Below are positions 55,105 to 64,000 of a DNA stretch of 64,000 nt, in pieces (the first letter of the stretch is position 1; every line of letters begins with the position of its first letter). Both the position numbers and the translations under genes were made by a program. The stretch is from Caldiserica bacterium UBA4770 (GTDB lineage: Bacteria > Caldisericota > Caldisericia > Caldisericales > Caldisericaceae). A model generated the notes under the pieces. That model was not told the DNA's origin and made no database searches. It saw only the letters and a list, made by a program, of their open reading frames with translations. Location: NCBI GenBank assembly GCA_002403335.1, contig DHHO01000002.1:7394-71393 (forward strand), in the 5' to 3' direction.

Positions 55105-56544
55105 ATGTATAAACCAACAATAGGACTCGAGATTCATTTGCAATTGATGACAGAATCCAAGATATTCTGTAGTTGTTCCACAGAGTTTGCAGCAAAGCCA
55201 AATACGCATATATGTCCTGTATGCATAGGACTGCCTGGAGCATTGCCTGTCCTTAATGAAAAGGTTATTGAATATGGTGTTATGCTGGGAATTGCATTGA
55301 ACTGTACTATAAATGAGGTTTCTTCTTTCTACAGAAAAAACTATTTCTATCCAGACCTGCCCAAAGGTTATCAGATTACTCAATATGCAATTCCTCTTGC
55401 AAAAGATGGCTTTCTTGAGATTGTTACAGAGAACCAGAGAAAAATGATAAGAATAGAAAAGGCTCATATAGAGGAGGATTCAGGAAAATCAATACATACA
55501 GGAGATATCACGGAATCGGAGTATTCCTTTATTGATTTTAACAGGTCTGGTGTTCCTCTTATGGAGATTGTTACGTATCCTGACATAGAATCACCGGATG
55601 AGGCATACGAGTTCCTGAACCTTTTGAGGAGCATTGCAAGATATCTCGGTGTTTCGACTGGGGATATGGAAAAGGGTGCTTTGAGATGTGATGTAAATAT
55701 ATCCGTCTCAAAAGACGAAGTGATGGGAACAAAGGTTGAGATTAAAAACCTTAACTCTTTCCGGAGCGTGAAGAGAGCACTTGAGTATGAAATTAAAAGG
55801 CAGACGAAACTTATTGAGGAGGGTAGGACGGTAGTTAAGGAAACAAGACACTTTGACGAGAAAGATGGTACAACAAAAGCAATGAGAACAAAGGAAGAGC
55901 TAAACGATTACAGATATTTTCCGGAACCAGATCTCCCACCCCTTATTATCTCAGGGGATTTTATAGAAGAGATTGGGCAGAGAATTCCTGAGCTTCCTAA
56001 CCAAAAAATGAGGAGATTTATCGAAGATTATTCACTGAGTATTGATTATGCAAGGTCGATTGCATATGTGCCCTCCTTCTCAAAGTATTTTGAGAGTATT
56101 ATTGCATTTACTGGAAAACCGAGAGAGGTTGCAAATTTTATAATGGTTAATATCTCAAACTATCTGAATGAGACGGGGAAGGATATTGAAGAAGTCCCCT
56201 TTGGGAAAGAAGAATTCAAAGAGTTACTTGACCTTATTGATAGTAAAATAATCTCTTTGAATATTGCAAAGAATGTTCTTGATGACTCCATAAGGTCAGG
56301 GAAAAGCCCCTCTGAAATAGTCAGGGAAAAGGGACTTTCCCAGGTTACTGATGAAGATACCCTAAGAAGTATGATTGTAGAAGTCCTCAAGGAGAACGAA
56401 ATGCAGGTAAGGCAGTACCTTGCGGGAAAGACAAAAGTTATCGGGTTTCTTGTGGGTGCTGTCATGAAAAAAAGTGGTGGCAAGGCAAACCCCGATCTTG
56501 TAAATAAAATTCTTCTTAAAGAATTGGAGACATTAAGGCAATGA
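55105..56544 (+). CDS. gatB: Aspartyl/glutamyl-tRNA amidotransferase subunit B
   Basis: 479 residues from ATG 55105 (GAGGAA upstream); the longer frame from 55081 runs inside gatA. GatB motifs: PTIGLEIHLQLMTESKIFC, HICPVCIGLPGALPVLN with zinc-type cysteines, YFYPDLPKGYQITQY and the C-terminal GatB/YqeY tail (LVGAVMKKSGGKANPDLVN). It binds the misacylated tRNA and activates the carboxylate with ATP. Confidence 0.96.
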   Translation: MYKPTIGLEIHLQLMTESKIFCSCSTEFAAKPNTHICPVCIGLPGALPVLNEKVIEYGVMLGIALNCTINEVSSFYRKNYFYPDLPKGYQITQYAIPLAKDGFLEIVTENQRKMIRIEKAHIEEDSGKSIHTGDITESEYSFIDFNRSGVPLMEIVTYPDIESPDEAYEFLNLLRSIARYLGVSTGDMEKGALRCDVNISVSKDEVMGTKVEIKNLNSFRSVKRALEYEIKRQTKLIEEGRTVVKETRHFDEKDGTTKAMRTKEELNDYRYFPEPDLPPLIISGDFIEEIGQRIPELPNQKMRRFIEDYSLSIDYARSIAYVPSFSKYFESIIAFTGKPREVANFIMVNISNYLNETGKDIEEVPFGKEEFKELLDLIDSKIISLNIAKNVLDDSIRSGKSPSEIVREKGLSQVTDEDTLRSMIVEVLKENEMQVRQYLAGKTKVIGFLVGAVMKKSGGKANPDLVNKILLKELETLRQ

Positions 56545-57053
56545 TACTGGAAGAAATTATCAAAAGAAAATCCGTGAGGAGTTATCTTGATAAAGAAGTA
56601 GAAGAAGCAAAGATTATGGAAGTCATAGAGGCGGGGCGTTTTGCACCTTCTGCCTCTAATATTCAGCCCTGGAAATTTATTTTAACAACTGATAAAGATA
56701 TCCGTAATGAATTATCTATTGCCTGTAACAGGCAGAGATTTGTTGCTGAGGCGCCTGTCATTATAACAGCCTGTGTTATCTGCCGTGGCTACAATATGGG
56801 AGGATGGTACGACTCGGCATGCCTTGATATTGGTATTGCTCTTGATCATATGACTCTTGAGGCAGTTCATCTGGGACTTGGCACATGCTGGATAGGTGCT
56901 TTTAGTGAGGAAAGGGTCAAGAAAATATTAAATATACCGGGAAATATAAAAGTCGCTGCACTTCTTACACTTGGCTACCCCAGAGACCCCTCAATAATAA
57001 AAAAGCATAGAAAACCTTTAGAGGAAATACTCTGTAGAGAAAAGTACGAATAG
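56541..57053 (+). CDS. Nitroreductase family protein
   Basis: 170 residues. FMN-binding motifs: IIKRKSVRSYLDKEV, RFAPSASNIQPWKFI and GLGTCWIGAFSEERVK. It overlaps gatB by 4 bases (ATGA), so it is translated from the ligA-gatCAB transcript. Substrate unknown; members reduce nitro compounds, quinones or flavins. Confidence 0.88.
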   Translation: MILEEIIKRKSVRSYLDKEVEEAKIMEVIEAGRFAPSASNIQPWKFILTTDKDIRNELSIACNRQRFVAEAPVIITACVICRGYNMGGWYDSACLDIGIALDHMTLEAVHLGLGTCWIGAFSEERVKKILNIPGNIKVAALLTLGYPRDPSIIKKHRKPLEEILCREKYE

Positions 57054-57232
57054 TAGCTTCCTCTAAGAAGGTTCGCCCTATTAATTAGAAAAATATTTTT
57101 TGCTTCTGCCTATATTTAAAAGTAACAATCGAGGCTACATGTTGTTTACTATGCTACTTTATATCCTTCCTCATTATCAGTACATCTTATAACAATTGTT
57201 TGTTGAGTAGATAAATTTTAGGGGAACTCTCT

Positions 57233-58075
57233 TCAGGCTTCCTTCGTTATAAAGGAAATTCCCAGGGATTCAGAGCCAAGATGCGAGGCAAGCACTGGTC
57301 CTATTATATATTTTTTTACGGGCATATTGAGAACATCTTCTACTCTTTTTCTGAACTCTTCTCCTTCTTCTATATTTGCGCTGTATATTGTATCTACTCT
57401 TTCGAAGCCACCTTTCTTTTGCTTCATATCAGTCGCTATTTTTATTAGTTCTTCCTTTGATCCATGTCTTGTTCTTCCAAATTTGTACAGGTCAATTCGT
57501 CCTTCGTTTAAGTGAAGGATAAAATACATCTTCAAGGCTGTTGTTATTCTTCCCTGAAGATGGCTTACTCTTCCACCCTTAATTAAGAGGCTTATATCTA
57601 TTGGAAGGAAAAACCCAAAGACACGGGGATAAAGCCTTTCAACCTCCGCAGCAATTTCCTCTCTCGTGAAATTATTTTGTGCAAGTTCATAGGCCCTTAG
57701 TACCTTGTAAAGAAGATTTACAGAGGTAGATTTAGAATCAATGATGGTTATTTTATCTGTATCAAGCATTGTTTTTGCAGCATTTGCAGCATTTACTGTG
57801 CCGGAAAGAGCCGCAGATATATGGATAGAAACGATTTCGTCGCCTTTTTCTAAGATGGGTTTGTATGCCTCTACGAAGTCATTTGTAGATGGTTGTGATC
57901 TATCAAAAACTTCTCCCTCTTTTAATCTCCTGTAGAATTCCTCGTCGGAGATATCGACTCTTTCTTTGTATATTCCCTTTTCAGAGCTTACATAAAGAGG
58001 AACGATGCTTATGTCGTATTTATTTAATTCCTCCTCTGAAAAGTATGCCGTTGAATCAGTAACAATCTTAATCAT
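57233..58075 (-). CDS. DegV family fatty-acid-binding protein
   Basis: 280 residues. DegV signature: KIVTDSTAYFSEEE, PLYVSSEKGIYKERVDISDEEFY, SQPSTNDF and SIHISAALSGTVNAANAA. Family members bind a fatty acid; in Firmicutes the FakB proteins deliver fatty acids to the kinase FakA. No FakA gene is in this window. Confidence 0.9.
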   Translation of the reverse strand: MIKIVTDSTAYFSEEELNKYDISIVPLYVSSEKGIYKERVDISDEEFYRRLKEGEVFDRSQPSTNDFVEAYKPILEKGDEIVSIHISAALSGTVNAANAAKTMLDTDKITIIDSKSTSVNLLYKVLRAYELAQNNFTREEIAAEVERLYPRVFGFFLPIDISLLIKGGRVSHLQGRITTALKMYFILHLNEGRIDLYKFGRTRHGSKEELIKIATDMKQKKGGFERVDTIYSANIEEGEEFRKRVEDVLNMPVKKYIIGPVLASHLGSESLGISFITKEA

Positions 58076-58310
58076 ATTTATGCATTCACCTCCCCTTTTT
58101 TGAATTCTGGATTAATTTACAGAATTCTTTATCTTCATTATATTTAATTTTAGAAAATCTCAAATGGTTTTTGCCTTTCCAGAAATTCAGTACTTATTTG
58201 GATATTTTGTTATTTTATATTACACTTTTGCAGAGTTATTTGAAGTAAGTTTTATGTGGCTGTTTTGAAAAGCAAAATTTATCCTGGCAGGGACAGGTAA
58301 GGAGGTATTG

Positions 58311-58889
58311 ATGAATCTAAAAACTGCAAAGAACATAGGGGGAATAGGAGCTATTCTTACTATTCTCTCTGTAGTACCCGCTGTAGGTTGGGTTGTAAGC
58401 CTTATTGGTTTTATTCTTGTCCTTATTGCAATTAAGACTATCGCAGATGCTGTTGGAAAAAACAAAATTTTCACAGACTATATTATAGCAGCAGTTCTAA
58501 ATATTGTTTCTTCCATAATGCTGGCAGTTGGGGGAATTGCTGCATTTTTAAGGTTATTTAGACAGGGATTTGGAGGTTTTGCTGCTATTGGAATCGCAGT
58601 TCTTATAATAGGGTGGATACTATCTGTAGTTGGTGGTTATTTTGTAAAATCAAGCTTTGATGGAATAAACCAGGCAACAGGTGAGAAGAATTTTAAAACC
58701 GCGGGATTGTTTATATTTATTGGCTCAATTCTGCAGATTATCATTGTTGGTTTCATTGTTTCTTTTATAGGTATCATTTTTGAGGTTATTGGCTTCTTTT
58801 CGCTACCGGATGCTCTTGTAAAGCCCACTCCGGAGCCTGAGCAGGCAATACCTCAGGAAATACCACCACAACCACCACAGAGTGTATAG
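58311..58889 (+). CDS. DUF996 membrane protein
   Basis: 192 residues with four or five TM helices and a Pro/Gln-rich C-terminal tail (PEPEQAIPQEIPPQPPQ). The N-terminal NLKTAKNIGGIGAILTILS is typical of DUF996, mostly known from archaea and thermophiles. ATG 58311 has AAGGAGG; a TTG directly before it is in frame. First of three genes with lemA and htpX. Confidence 0.75.
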   Translation: MNLKTAKNIGGIGAILTILSVVPAVGWVVSLIGFILVLIAIKTIADAVGKNKIFTDYIIAAVLNIVSSIMLAVGGIAAFLRLFRQGFGGFAAIGIAVLIIGWILSVVGGYFVKSSFDGINQATGEKNFKTAGLFIFIGSILQIIIVGFIVSFIGIIFEVIGFFSLPDALVKPTPEPEQAIPQEIPPQPPQSV

Positions 58890-58898
58890 GAGGAAAAA

Positions 58899-59450
58899 AT
58901 GTTAGGATGGATAATACTTATAATTATCCTCGTTGTTATTGGAGGTTGGTTTGTAATAACTTACAACAGCTTCATTACAATGAGGCACAGGGTAAAGAAT
59001 GGCTGGGCCCAGATTGATGTGCAACTCAAGAGAAGATACGACCTCATTCCGAATCTTGTTGAAACTGTCAAGGGTTATGCGAAGTATGAAAGAGAGGTTT
59101 TTGAAAAAATTACTGAATTGAGAACCAGGGCAATGGGTGCATCTTCCGTTAAAGAAATAGGGGATGCGAACAATCAGATAAGTCAGGCATTAAAAAGCTT
59201 GTTTGCAGTTGCAGAAAACTACCCAGAACTCAAAGCAAACGAAAACTTCCTGAAGCTTCAGGAGGAGCTTACAAGTACGGAGAATAAGATTGCTTTCTCA
59301 AGGCAATTTTATAACGATGTTGTTATGAACTATAATGCTGCTCAGGAAAGAATTCCTGCAAGGATTGTTGCAAATTTGATGAACCTGAAACCCGAGGAGT
59401 ATTACCCCATTGAGGAAGCAGAGAGAGGAACAGTAAGAGTCCAGTTTTAG
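58899..59450 (+). CDS. lemA: LemA family protein
   Basis: 183 residues: one N-terminal TM helix ([20 protein letters not shown]), then the LemA helical domain ([40 protein letters not shown]). It lies next to htpX as in many bacteria. Role unknown beyond the membrane association. Confidence 0.92.
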   Translation: MLGWIILIIILVVIGGWFVITYNSFITMRHRVKNGWAQIDVQLKRRYDLIPNLVETVKGYAKYEREVFEKITELRTRAMGASSVKEIGDANNQISQALKSLFAVAENYPELKANENFLKLQEELTSTENKIAFSRQFYNDVVMNYNAAQERIPARIVANLMNLKPEEYYPIEEAERGTVRVQF

Positions 59451-59461
59451 GAGGAAAATGC

Positions 59462-60349
59462 TTGGAGAAGACTGTATATGAACTAAGGTCTGAGAATGTA
59501 AGAAGGACATATGTGTTTATCATTATCTTTTCTCTCATCCTCTTTTTAATTGGCTTTGTGTTTATTTATTGGTTTGACTGGGGTTTCACGGGATTTATTA
59601 TTCTTGGCATTTTTATTATAGTTTACAATATCATAACCTATATGAATTCTGATAAAATTGCTCTTGCAAGCGTTAGAGCTGTTCCCGCAGATTTGAATCA
59701 ATACCAGCTTCTTCATAATGTTGTTGAAGAGGTTGCAATTGCTGCAGGTATCCCCAAGCCAAAGGTGTATATTATGAATGAGGCTCAGCCAAATGCATTT
59801 GCAACAGGAAGAAACCCTCAGAATGCTTCTATATGCGTAACTACAGGGCTACTTTCCGTAATGAATAGGGAAGAACTTCAGGGAGTTGTTGCTCACGAAA
59901 TATCCCACATAAGAAATTATGATATACTTCTTATGACTGTTATTGCAGTCGTTGTAGGACTTATTCTGATTTTGAGGGATGTTATGTTCAGGAGTATTTG
60001 GTGGGGTGGAAGAGGAAGAAGGGACAGGGATAGCGGTGGTAACATTCTTGCTATCATTGGGCTTATTCTTGCTATATTTGCTCCAATTGCTGTGGCTCTT
60101 ATAAGGGCTGCTATATCAAGACAGAGGGAATACCTTGCAGATGCCACAGGAGCATATTTCGTAAGAGACCCTTATGGTCTTGCCTCAGCCCTTCAAAAGA
60201 TAGGTTCATATGAAAAACCGATGAAGGCAGCAACAGAAGCAACAGCACACCTATTCATAAGTAATCCCTTTGCTGGTATTGAAAAGGCTTTTTCAACACA
60301 CCCTCCCATTGAAGACAGAGTTAAACGGCTTATGAGTCTTACCGTATAA
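59462..60349 (+). CDS. htpX: HtpX-type M48 membrane metalloprotease
   Basis: 295 residues. Two N-terminal TM helices, the zinc motif HEISH in [14 protein letters not shown], a further helix pair and the third ligand region [12 protein letters not shown]. It degrades misfolded membrane proteins. The start is TTG 59462: AGGAGG lies 7 bases upstream, and a nearer ATG at 59458 is out of frame. Confidence 0.92.
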   Translation: MEKTVYELRSENVRRTYVFIIIFSLILFLIGFVFIYWFDWGFTGFIILGIFIIVYNIITYMNSDKIALASVRAVPADLNQYQLLHNVVEEVAIAAGIPKPKVYIMNEAQPNAFATGRNPQNASICVTTGLLSVMNREELQGVVAHEISHIRNYDILLMTVIAVVVGLILILRDVMFRSIWWGGRGRRDRDSGGNILAIIGLILAIFAPIAVALIRAAISRQREYLADATGAYFVRDPYGLASALQKIGSYEKPMKAATEATAHLFISNPFAGIEKAFSTHPPIEDRVKRLMSLTV

Positions 60350-60367
60350 AGTATTGTAAAGAAGTTT

Positions 60368-60409
60368 AAGGGCAAGTGTTGGTTTTTCTTCACTTGCCCT
60401 TATTTTATT
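60368..60409 (+). terminator. Terminator after htpX
   Basis: AAGGGCAAGTG (60368-60378) pairs perfectly with CACTTGCCCTT (60391-60401), followed by ATTTTATT. Confidence 0.85.
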
Positions 60410-60674
60410 CAGCAAGTACCGTCTTAGACTGTTTATGAAAAGTAACTTAAATATTATACTGGACACATATGTTTGAAAGTTTTTACGATTTTGCATTTAC
60501 ATGATTTGAATTTAGAGAGGCAGTTGCAGGGTTAACTTCCTCTCTTTAGAGATTTTTTCATACTTACCTTATTCACCTAATTTAACGAGGGGGATGTGTT
60601 GGTCTGTTGTCCTTTTTGAAGAGGTTTTCTTCATTGAAGAATATGATATAATAAGAGAAATTGGAGGAGGTATT

Positions 60675-61394
60675 ATGAAAGCAGTTGAAGTAAGGAAATT
60701 GACGAAGAATTATGGAGACCTCAGGGCAGTGGATGAAATAGACTTTGAGATTGAGGAGGGAGAAATCTTCGGGCTCATCGGTCCCAATGGTGCTGGTAAG
60801 ACTACGACCCTCAGGATAGTATCTACTATTCTAACTCCCTCCAGTGGAGAGGTGTTTGTTTATGGCTTTGAGCTCGGGAGTGAAAACGATAAGATCAGAG
60901 AGATTATAAGTTACCTTCCTGAAGAGGCAGGTGCTTATAAAAATCTCACTGGCTTTGGATATCTTGATTTCATGGCAGGGTTTTATGCAAAAGATGTACA
61001 TGATAAGGGCAAAATAGTTGAAAAAGCAATTGAGATTACTCAACTTGGAGATAGGCTCAAAGATAAGGTTTCTACTTATAGTAAAGGTATGACAAGGAAA
61101 TTGCTCCTTGCAAGGAGCCTGATGATTCATCCAAGACTCGCTGTCCTTGATGAACCCACAGGTGGGCTTGATGTGGTGAATTCATTTGAAGTGCGAAACA
61201 TTATAAAGGAATTTTCAAAACAGGGGACGACTGTTCTCCTTTCATCACATAATATGCTTGAGGTCGAATTTCTCTCTGATAAGGTTGCACTTATTGACAG
61301 AGGGCGGATTCTTGAGGAAGGAACCCCCGTGGATCTTAAGGCAAAATACAAAGCAAGAAATCTTGAAGAGGTTTTTGTGGAGGTGGTATCGTGA
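60675..61394 (+). CDS. ABC transporter ATP-binding protein (NatA/CcmA type)
   Basis: 239 residues from ATG 60675 (GGAGGAGG upstream); the frame is open back to 60594. Walker A IGPNGAGKTTT, Q-loop YLPEEAGAYKNLTG, a signature region YSKGMTRKLLLARSL (SKGM instead of SGG, normal for this group) and Walker B LAVLDEPTGGLD. Partner of the downstream ABC-2 permease; an exporter, substrate unknown. Confidence 0.9.
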   Translation: MKAVEVRKLTKNYGDLRAVDEIDFEIEEGEIFGLIGPNGAGKTTTLRIVSTILTPSSGEVFVYGFELGSENDKIREIISYLPEEAGAYKNLTGFGYLDFMAGFYAKDVHDKGKIVEKAIEITQLGDRLKDKVSTYSKGMTRKLLLARSLMIHPRLAVLDEPTGGLDVVNSFEVRNIIKEFSKQGTTVLLSSHNMLEVEFLSDKVALIDRGRILEEGTPVDLKAKYKARNLEEVFVEVVS

Positions 61395-62656
61395 ATAAGT
61401 TTTTTAATCTTCTCAAGAAGGATACGAAAGAGCTTATTACAGTACAGCTTCTCATACCGATTATCATTGTTATTGCTATGTACAGCACCATTGGAAATAT
61501 AATGGGTTCTGAGATGGAGAGGGCTACCCGACCTCAGCAGATTGCAGTAGTGGATTTCAATGGTTCTGCTCTTTCAAATCAGGTTATTGATATGCTTGAG
61601 AAGTCGAATTTTATTGCCGTCGAAACTGGCACTTTTAACGTAGAAGACTCCATAAATTTCGCAAGAAAGAAGGGGATTAATATTCTTGTTGCGATACCGG
61701 AAAACTTTGAGGAAGATGTAGTAAACCTGAAACAACCTGAAGTTGAAATATATTCTATTATGAAAGGTTTATCAGTGAGGGAAACTGGTACTTCTACGCA
61801 GGTAGAGGCAGTCTTTAATGTAATAAGTAATGCCATATCAACCAATCTTATCACCCAGAAGTTTACAGGTATCCCACCGGATGTAATAAAGCAACCGATA
61901 AAGGCAAGGGATATAGTGGTGGTAAAAGACAGGATGGCACAGGCATCTCCTGCACTTGTTGCGCAATCAGCTATGAATTTCAGCATTTTTATACCAATTA
62001 TTCTTATGCTCGTTACAATTACATCTTCACAGATGATTGCATCTCTTATAGCCCTCGAAAAACAAAATAAAACGCTGGAGACACTACTAACGGTTCCCGT
62101 GAACAGAAACTTTATTTTGCTTTCCAAAATGGTAAGTGCCGCAATAGTTGCTATTATTGTAACGGCAGCGTATCTATTTGCAATGACCCGTTTCCTCGGC
62201 ATTTCTCAGGGGCCACAGGCATCCTCAGATGTCATGAGAGCACTCGGTCTTACCCTTACGACAGGGGACTTTCTACTGCTTGGCATATCCATTTTCTTTG
62301 CGATTCTATCGGTACTTGCTGTTTCAACGATCCTTGCTGTATATTCAGAGGATGAAAAAAGTGCTCAGTTGATGCTAACCCCTATTATGGTTTTTGTTAT
62401 GATTCCTTATTTTCTTACGATTTTTACGGATGTGAATACCCTTTCTATGCCTTTAAGAGTCCTCGTATATGCAATCCCTTTCTCACATACGTTCCTTGCA
62501 ACGAATAACCTTATGTTTGGAAATGTGCAATTTGTAATTTATGGCATTATATACCAGATTATATTTTCATTTGTTTGTATTCTCATTGCAACAAGAATTT
62601 TCTCATCCGATAGACTCCTTACAGGAAGGTTGAGATTAGCACGGAGGAGAGTTTGA
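61391..62656 (+). CDS. ABC-2 type transporter permease (NatB-like)
   Basis: 421 residues. One N-terminal TM helix, a large extracytoplasmic domain (about 35-190) and five or six C-terminal TM helices with LIALEKQNKTLETLLTVPVNRNFILLSKM, typical of the ABC-2_3/NatB group. GTG 61391 overlaps the ATPase stop by 4 bases. Confidence 0.87.
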   Translation: MNKFFNLLKKDTKELITVQLLIPIIIVIAMYSTIGNIMGSEMERATRPQQIAVVDFNGSALSNQVIDMLEKSNFIAVETGTFNVEDSINFARKKGINILVAIPENFEEDVVNLKQPEVEIYSIMKGLSVRETGTSTQVEAVFNVISNAISTNLITQKFTGIPPDVIKQPIKARDIVVVKDRMAQASPALVAQSAMNFSIFIPIILMLVTITSSQMIASLIALEKQNKTLETLLTVPVNRNFILLSKMVSAAIVAIIVTAAYLFAMTRFLGISQGPQASSDVMRALGLTLTTGDFLLLGISIFFAILSVLAVSTILAVYSEDEKSAQLMLTPIMVFVMIPYFLTIFTDVNTLSMPLRVLVYAIPFSHTFLATNNLMFGNVQFVIYGIIYQIIFSFVCILIATRIFSSDRLLTGRLRLARRRV

Positions 62657-62657
62657 T

Positions 62658-64000
62658 TTGAGTATCAAAAGAATTCTGATAATTCTACTGATAGTGTCTC
62701 TTATATTCAGTGTATTTCCTGAAGGGACAGAGGGAGCTACAGGTACTAAGCTAAAAGGAATCTGCCTTCATGGAGAAGATATTGTGAAGGAAGGCGTTGA
62801 AAGTGTCGTAAACAAGCTCTCAAATTTTGGATACAATGCAGTTTTTCTTCTCGTTAAAACTCCTGAGGGAAAAGTGTTCTACAAAAGCCCCACGATACCT
62901 AATATAAACGATATCCTTGGGCAACTTATTGAATATGCTCATAGGAAATCAATCAAAGTATATGTTTACTTTCCTGTTGCAATGGATAAAAATTATGCAT
63001 CGAAAAATCCCTCGGAAAGAATGATAAGTTCTGCTGGAGTAAAGGATGCAAATTATGTGAGTCTTACAAGTAATAACTACATTGATTATATAAAGCAATT
63101 TCTCAGTGAAGTGCTTCAATATGACATTGATGGAGTTACCCTTGATTATATTCGGTATCCTAATGGTAACTTTGACTTCACCCCTGCATTTATGGAATTT
63201 GCAAGAAATGAAGGAGTAAATGTAGAGAAGGTAAAGGAAATTGCCTACAGAACCTTTGTAAAACCTGCTGACTGGAAGAGCATGTTCGTTGCCTATGAGG
63301 AAGGAGATGCTGATGTTGTTAAGTGGGTGTTCCTGAGAAATAACGTGATTAGAAATACAATATCTGTACTCCGTAACCATATAAAATCCATTAAACCATC
63401 CATTCCAGTGGGTGCTTTTACTGTTTCGAGGGGTTATAGGTTTGATTATATCAAAGAGGCACCAAAAGTTTCGGCAACGTTTTCTTATCAGATTGTGAAT
63501 TTTTCACAACATCCTTCAACTCTTAAGGGCCTGCTTGATTTTATCAATCCAATGATTTACCTGTCAAATTTAGAAGAGGATTCTTCATATGTAGAAATTG
63601 CGACGGCCAAAATTAGGAGCATTATGGGAGAAGACTTTCCTATCTATGTTGCATTAAATCCGTACAATGTCAGTGCTGAAGAAAATGCAAAGTCCATATA
63701 CAATGGATATCGTGGAAGTAGTGGCGTTGTAGTGTTCAGATATCCATTGTTTACAGTGGGAAATATTTTATTTGAGGATGGGGAACTCAAAAAGATCCCT
63801 GCAAAATACAGTATCACCACTTCAAAAGGTGAAAAGGTTGAACTAAATTTTAATCAGACCCGTTCTCCCTTTATGCCTTCCTATAAGGATGCAATATTTA
63901 TCTCCCACTATTATAAATCTTTCCAATTAGAGTTATCAATTGGCAATAAGCAATATATTGTAAATGATGAAACATTTGAAATGGATGTTGCGCCATTCAT
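62658..64000 (+). CDS. Secreted glycoside-hydrolase-like protein with C-terminal stalk domain (3' end outside window)
   Basis: At least 447 residues, running off the window. TTG 62658 has GGAGGAG 8 bases upstream and lies 1 base after the permease stop. A signal peptide (ILIILLIVSLIFSVFPEGTEG) is followed by a TIM-barrel domain of the GHL10/DUF4015 kind: VYVYFPVAM, DIDGVTLDYIRYPNGNFDF and INPMIYLSNLEED. Near the end LSIGNKQYIVNDETFEMDVAPF begins a copper-amine-oxidase-N stalk domain as in the importer protein at 15 kb. Probably acts on cell-surface polysaccharide. Confidence 0.8.
   Translation, partial: MSIKRILIILLIVSLIFSVFPEGTEGATGTKLKGICLHGEDIVKEGVESVVNKLSNFGYNAVFLLVKTPEGKVFYKSPTIPNINDILGQLIEYAHRKSIKVYVYFPVAMDKNYASKNPSERMISSAGVKDANYVSLTSNNYIDYIKQFLSEVLQYDIDGVTLDYIRYPNGNFDFTPAFMEFARNEGVNVEKVKEIAYRTFVKPADWKSMFVAYEEGDADVVKWVFLRNNVIRNTISVLRNHIKSIKPSIPVGAFTVSRGYRFDYIKEAPKVSATFSYQIVNFSQHPSTLKGLLDFINPMIYLSNLEEDSSYVEIATAKIRSIMGEDFPIYVALNPYNVSAEENAKSIYNGYRGSSGVVVFRYPLFTVGNILFEDGELKKIPAKYSITTSKGEKVELNFNQTRSPFMPSYKDAIFISHYYKSFQLELSIGNKQYIVNDETFEMDVAPF

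Overview
The window reads as chromosomal DNA of a moderately AT-rich, probably anaerobic, probably thermophilic bacterium that is not a proteobacterium. Supporting signs are indirect amidotransferase-type Gln/Asn-tRNA charging (gatCAB), a predicted K+-dependent membrane pyrophosphatase, a butyrate kinase/phosphotransbutyrylase pair, strong AGGAGG ribosome binding sites and a Bacillus-style Pho box. A Caldisericum-like lineage is a guess from overall gene content; no rRNA or marker search was possible. No transposase, prophage, CRISPR array or rRNA was found.

Layout. 1-2.1 kb: the 3' part of an FmdE-like gene, two small ORFs of doubtful status, a 4-oxalocrotonate tautomerase-like protein and an isochorismatase-like hydrolase. 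2.7-6.7 kb: buk-ptb, a class III aminotransferase and a COG2426 membrane protein. 6.7-12.7 kb: a complete phosphate-starvation locus, phoP-phoR-pstS-pstC-pstA-pstB-phoU, with a predicted PhoP-box array before pstS. 12.9-18.8 kb: a DUF2207 membrane protein, divergent from a structured leader that precedes a BtuFDC-like importer whose binding protein carries fused stalk domains, plus an NTPase_1 protein. 19.3-28.5 kb: metabolic singles (ZIP transporter, OsmC, aldo/keto reductase, damaged methyltransferase, PatB/MalY, PLP enzyme, PHP phosphatase, PepV, OGG-type glycosylase).

28.5-34.5 kb: six tRNAs on the + strand run directly into hppA, then an LCP protein, a decayed membrane-protein gene, three tRNAs on the - strand and a 36-residue Lys/Ala/Thr-rich histone-like gene. 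34.5-37.0 kb: rplU-rpmA-obg-nadD, where obg has no ATG, GTG or TTG start and appears to begin with ACG.

37.0-45.5 kb is the accessory and most unusual part. Two long secreted proteins (934 and about 1194 aa) each carry seven repeats of a different type (seven-blade propellers are suggested), then InlB-type B-repeats, then a nearly shared pair of C-terminal modules. They lie among long direct repeats (R1, R2) and many copies of a short hairpin repeat. 45.5-64 kb returns to housekeeping genes: BaiN-like flavoprotein, 5'-nucleotidase, DUF763, YigZ, ligA-gatCAB-nitroreductase, DegV, DUF996-lemA-htpX, an ABC-2 exporter, and a glycoside-hydrolase-like protein with a stalk domain that runs off the end.
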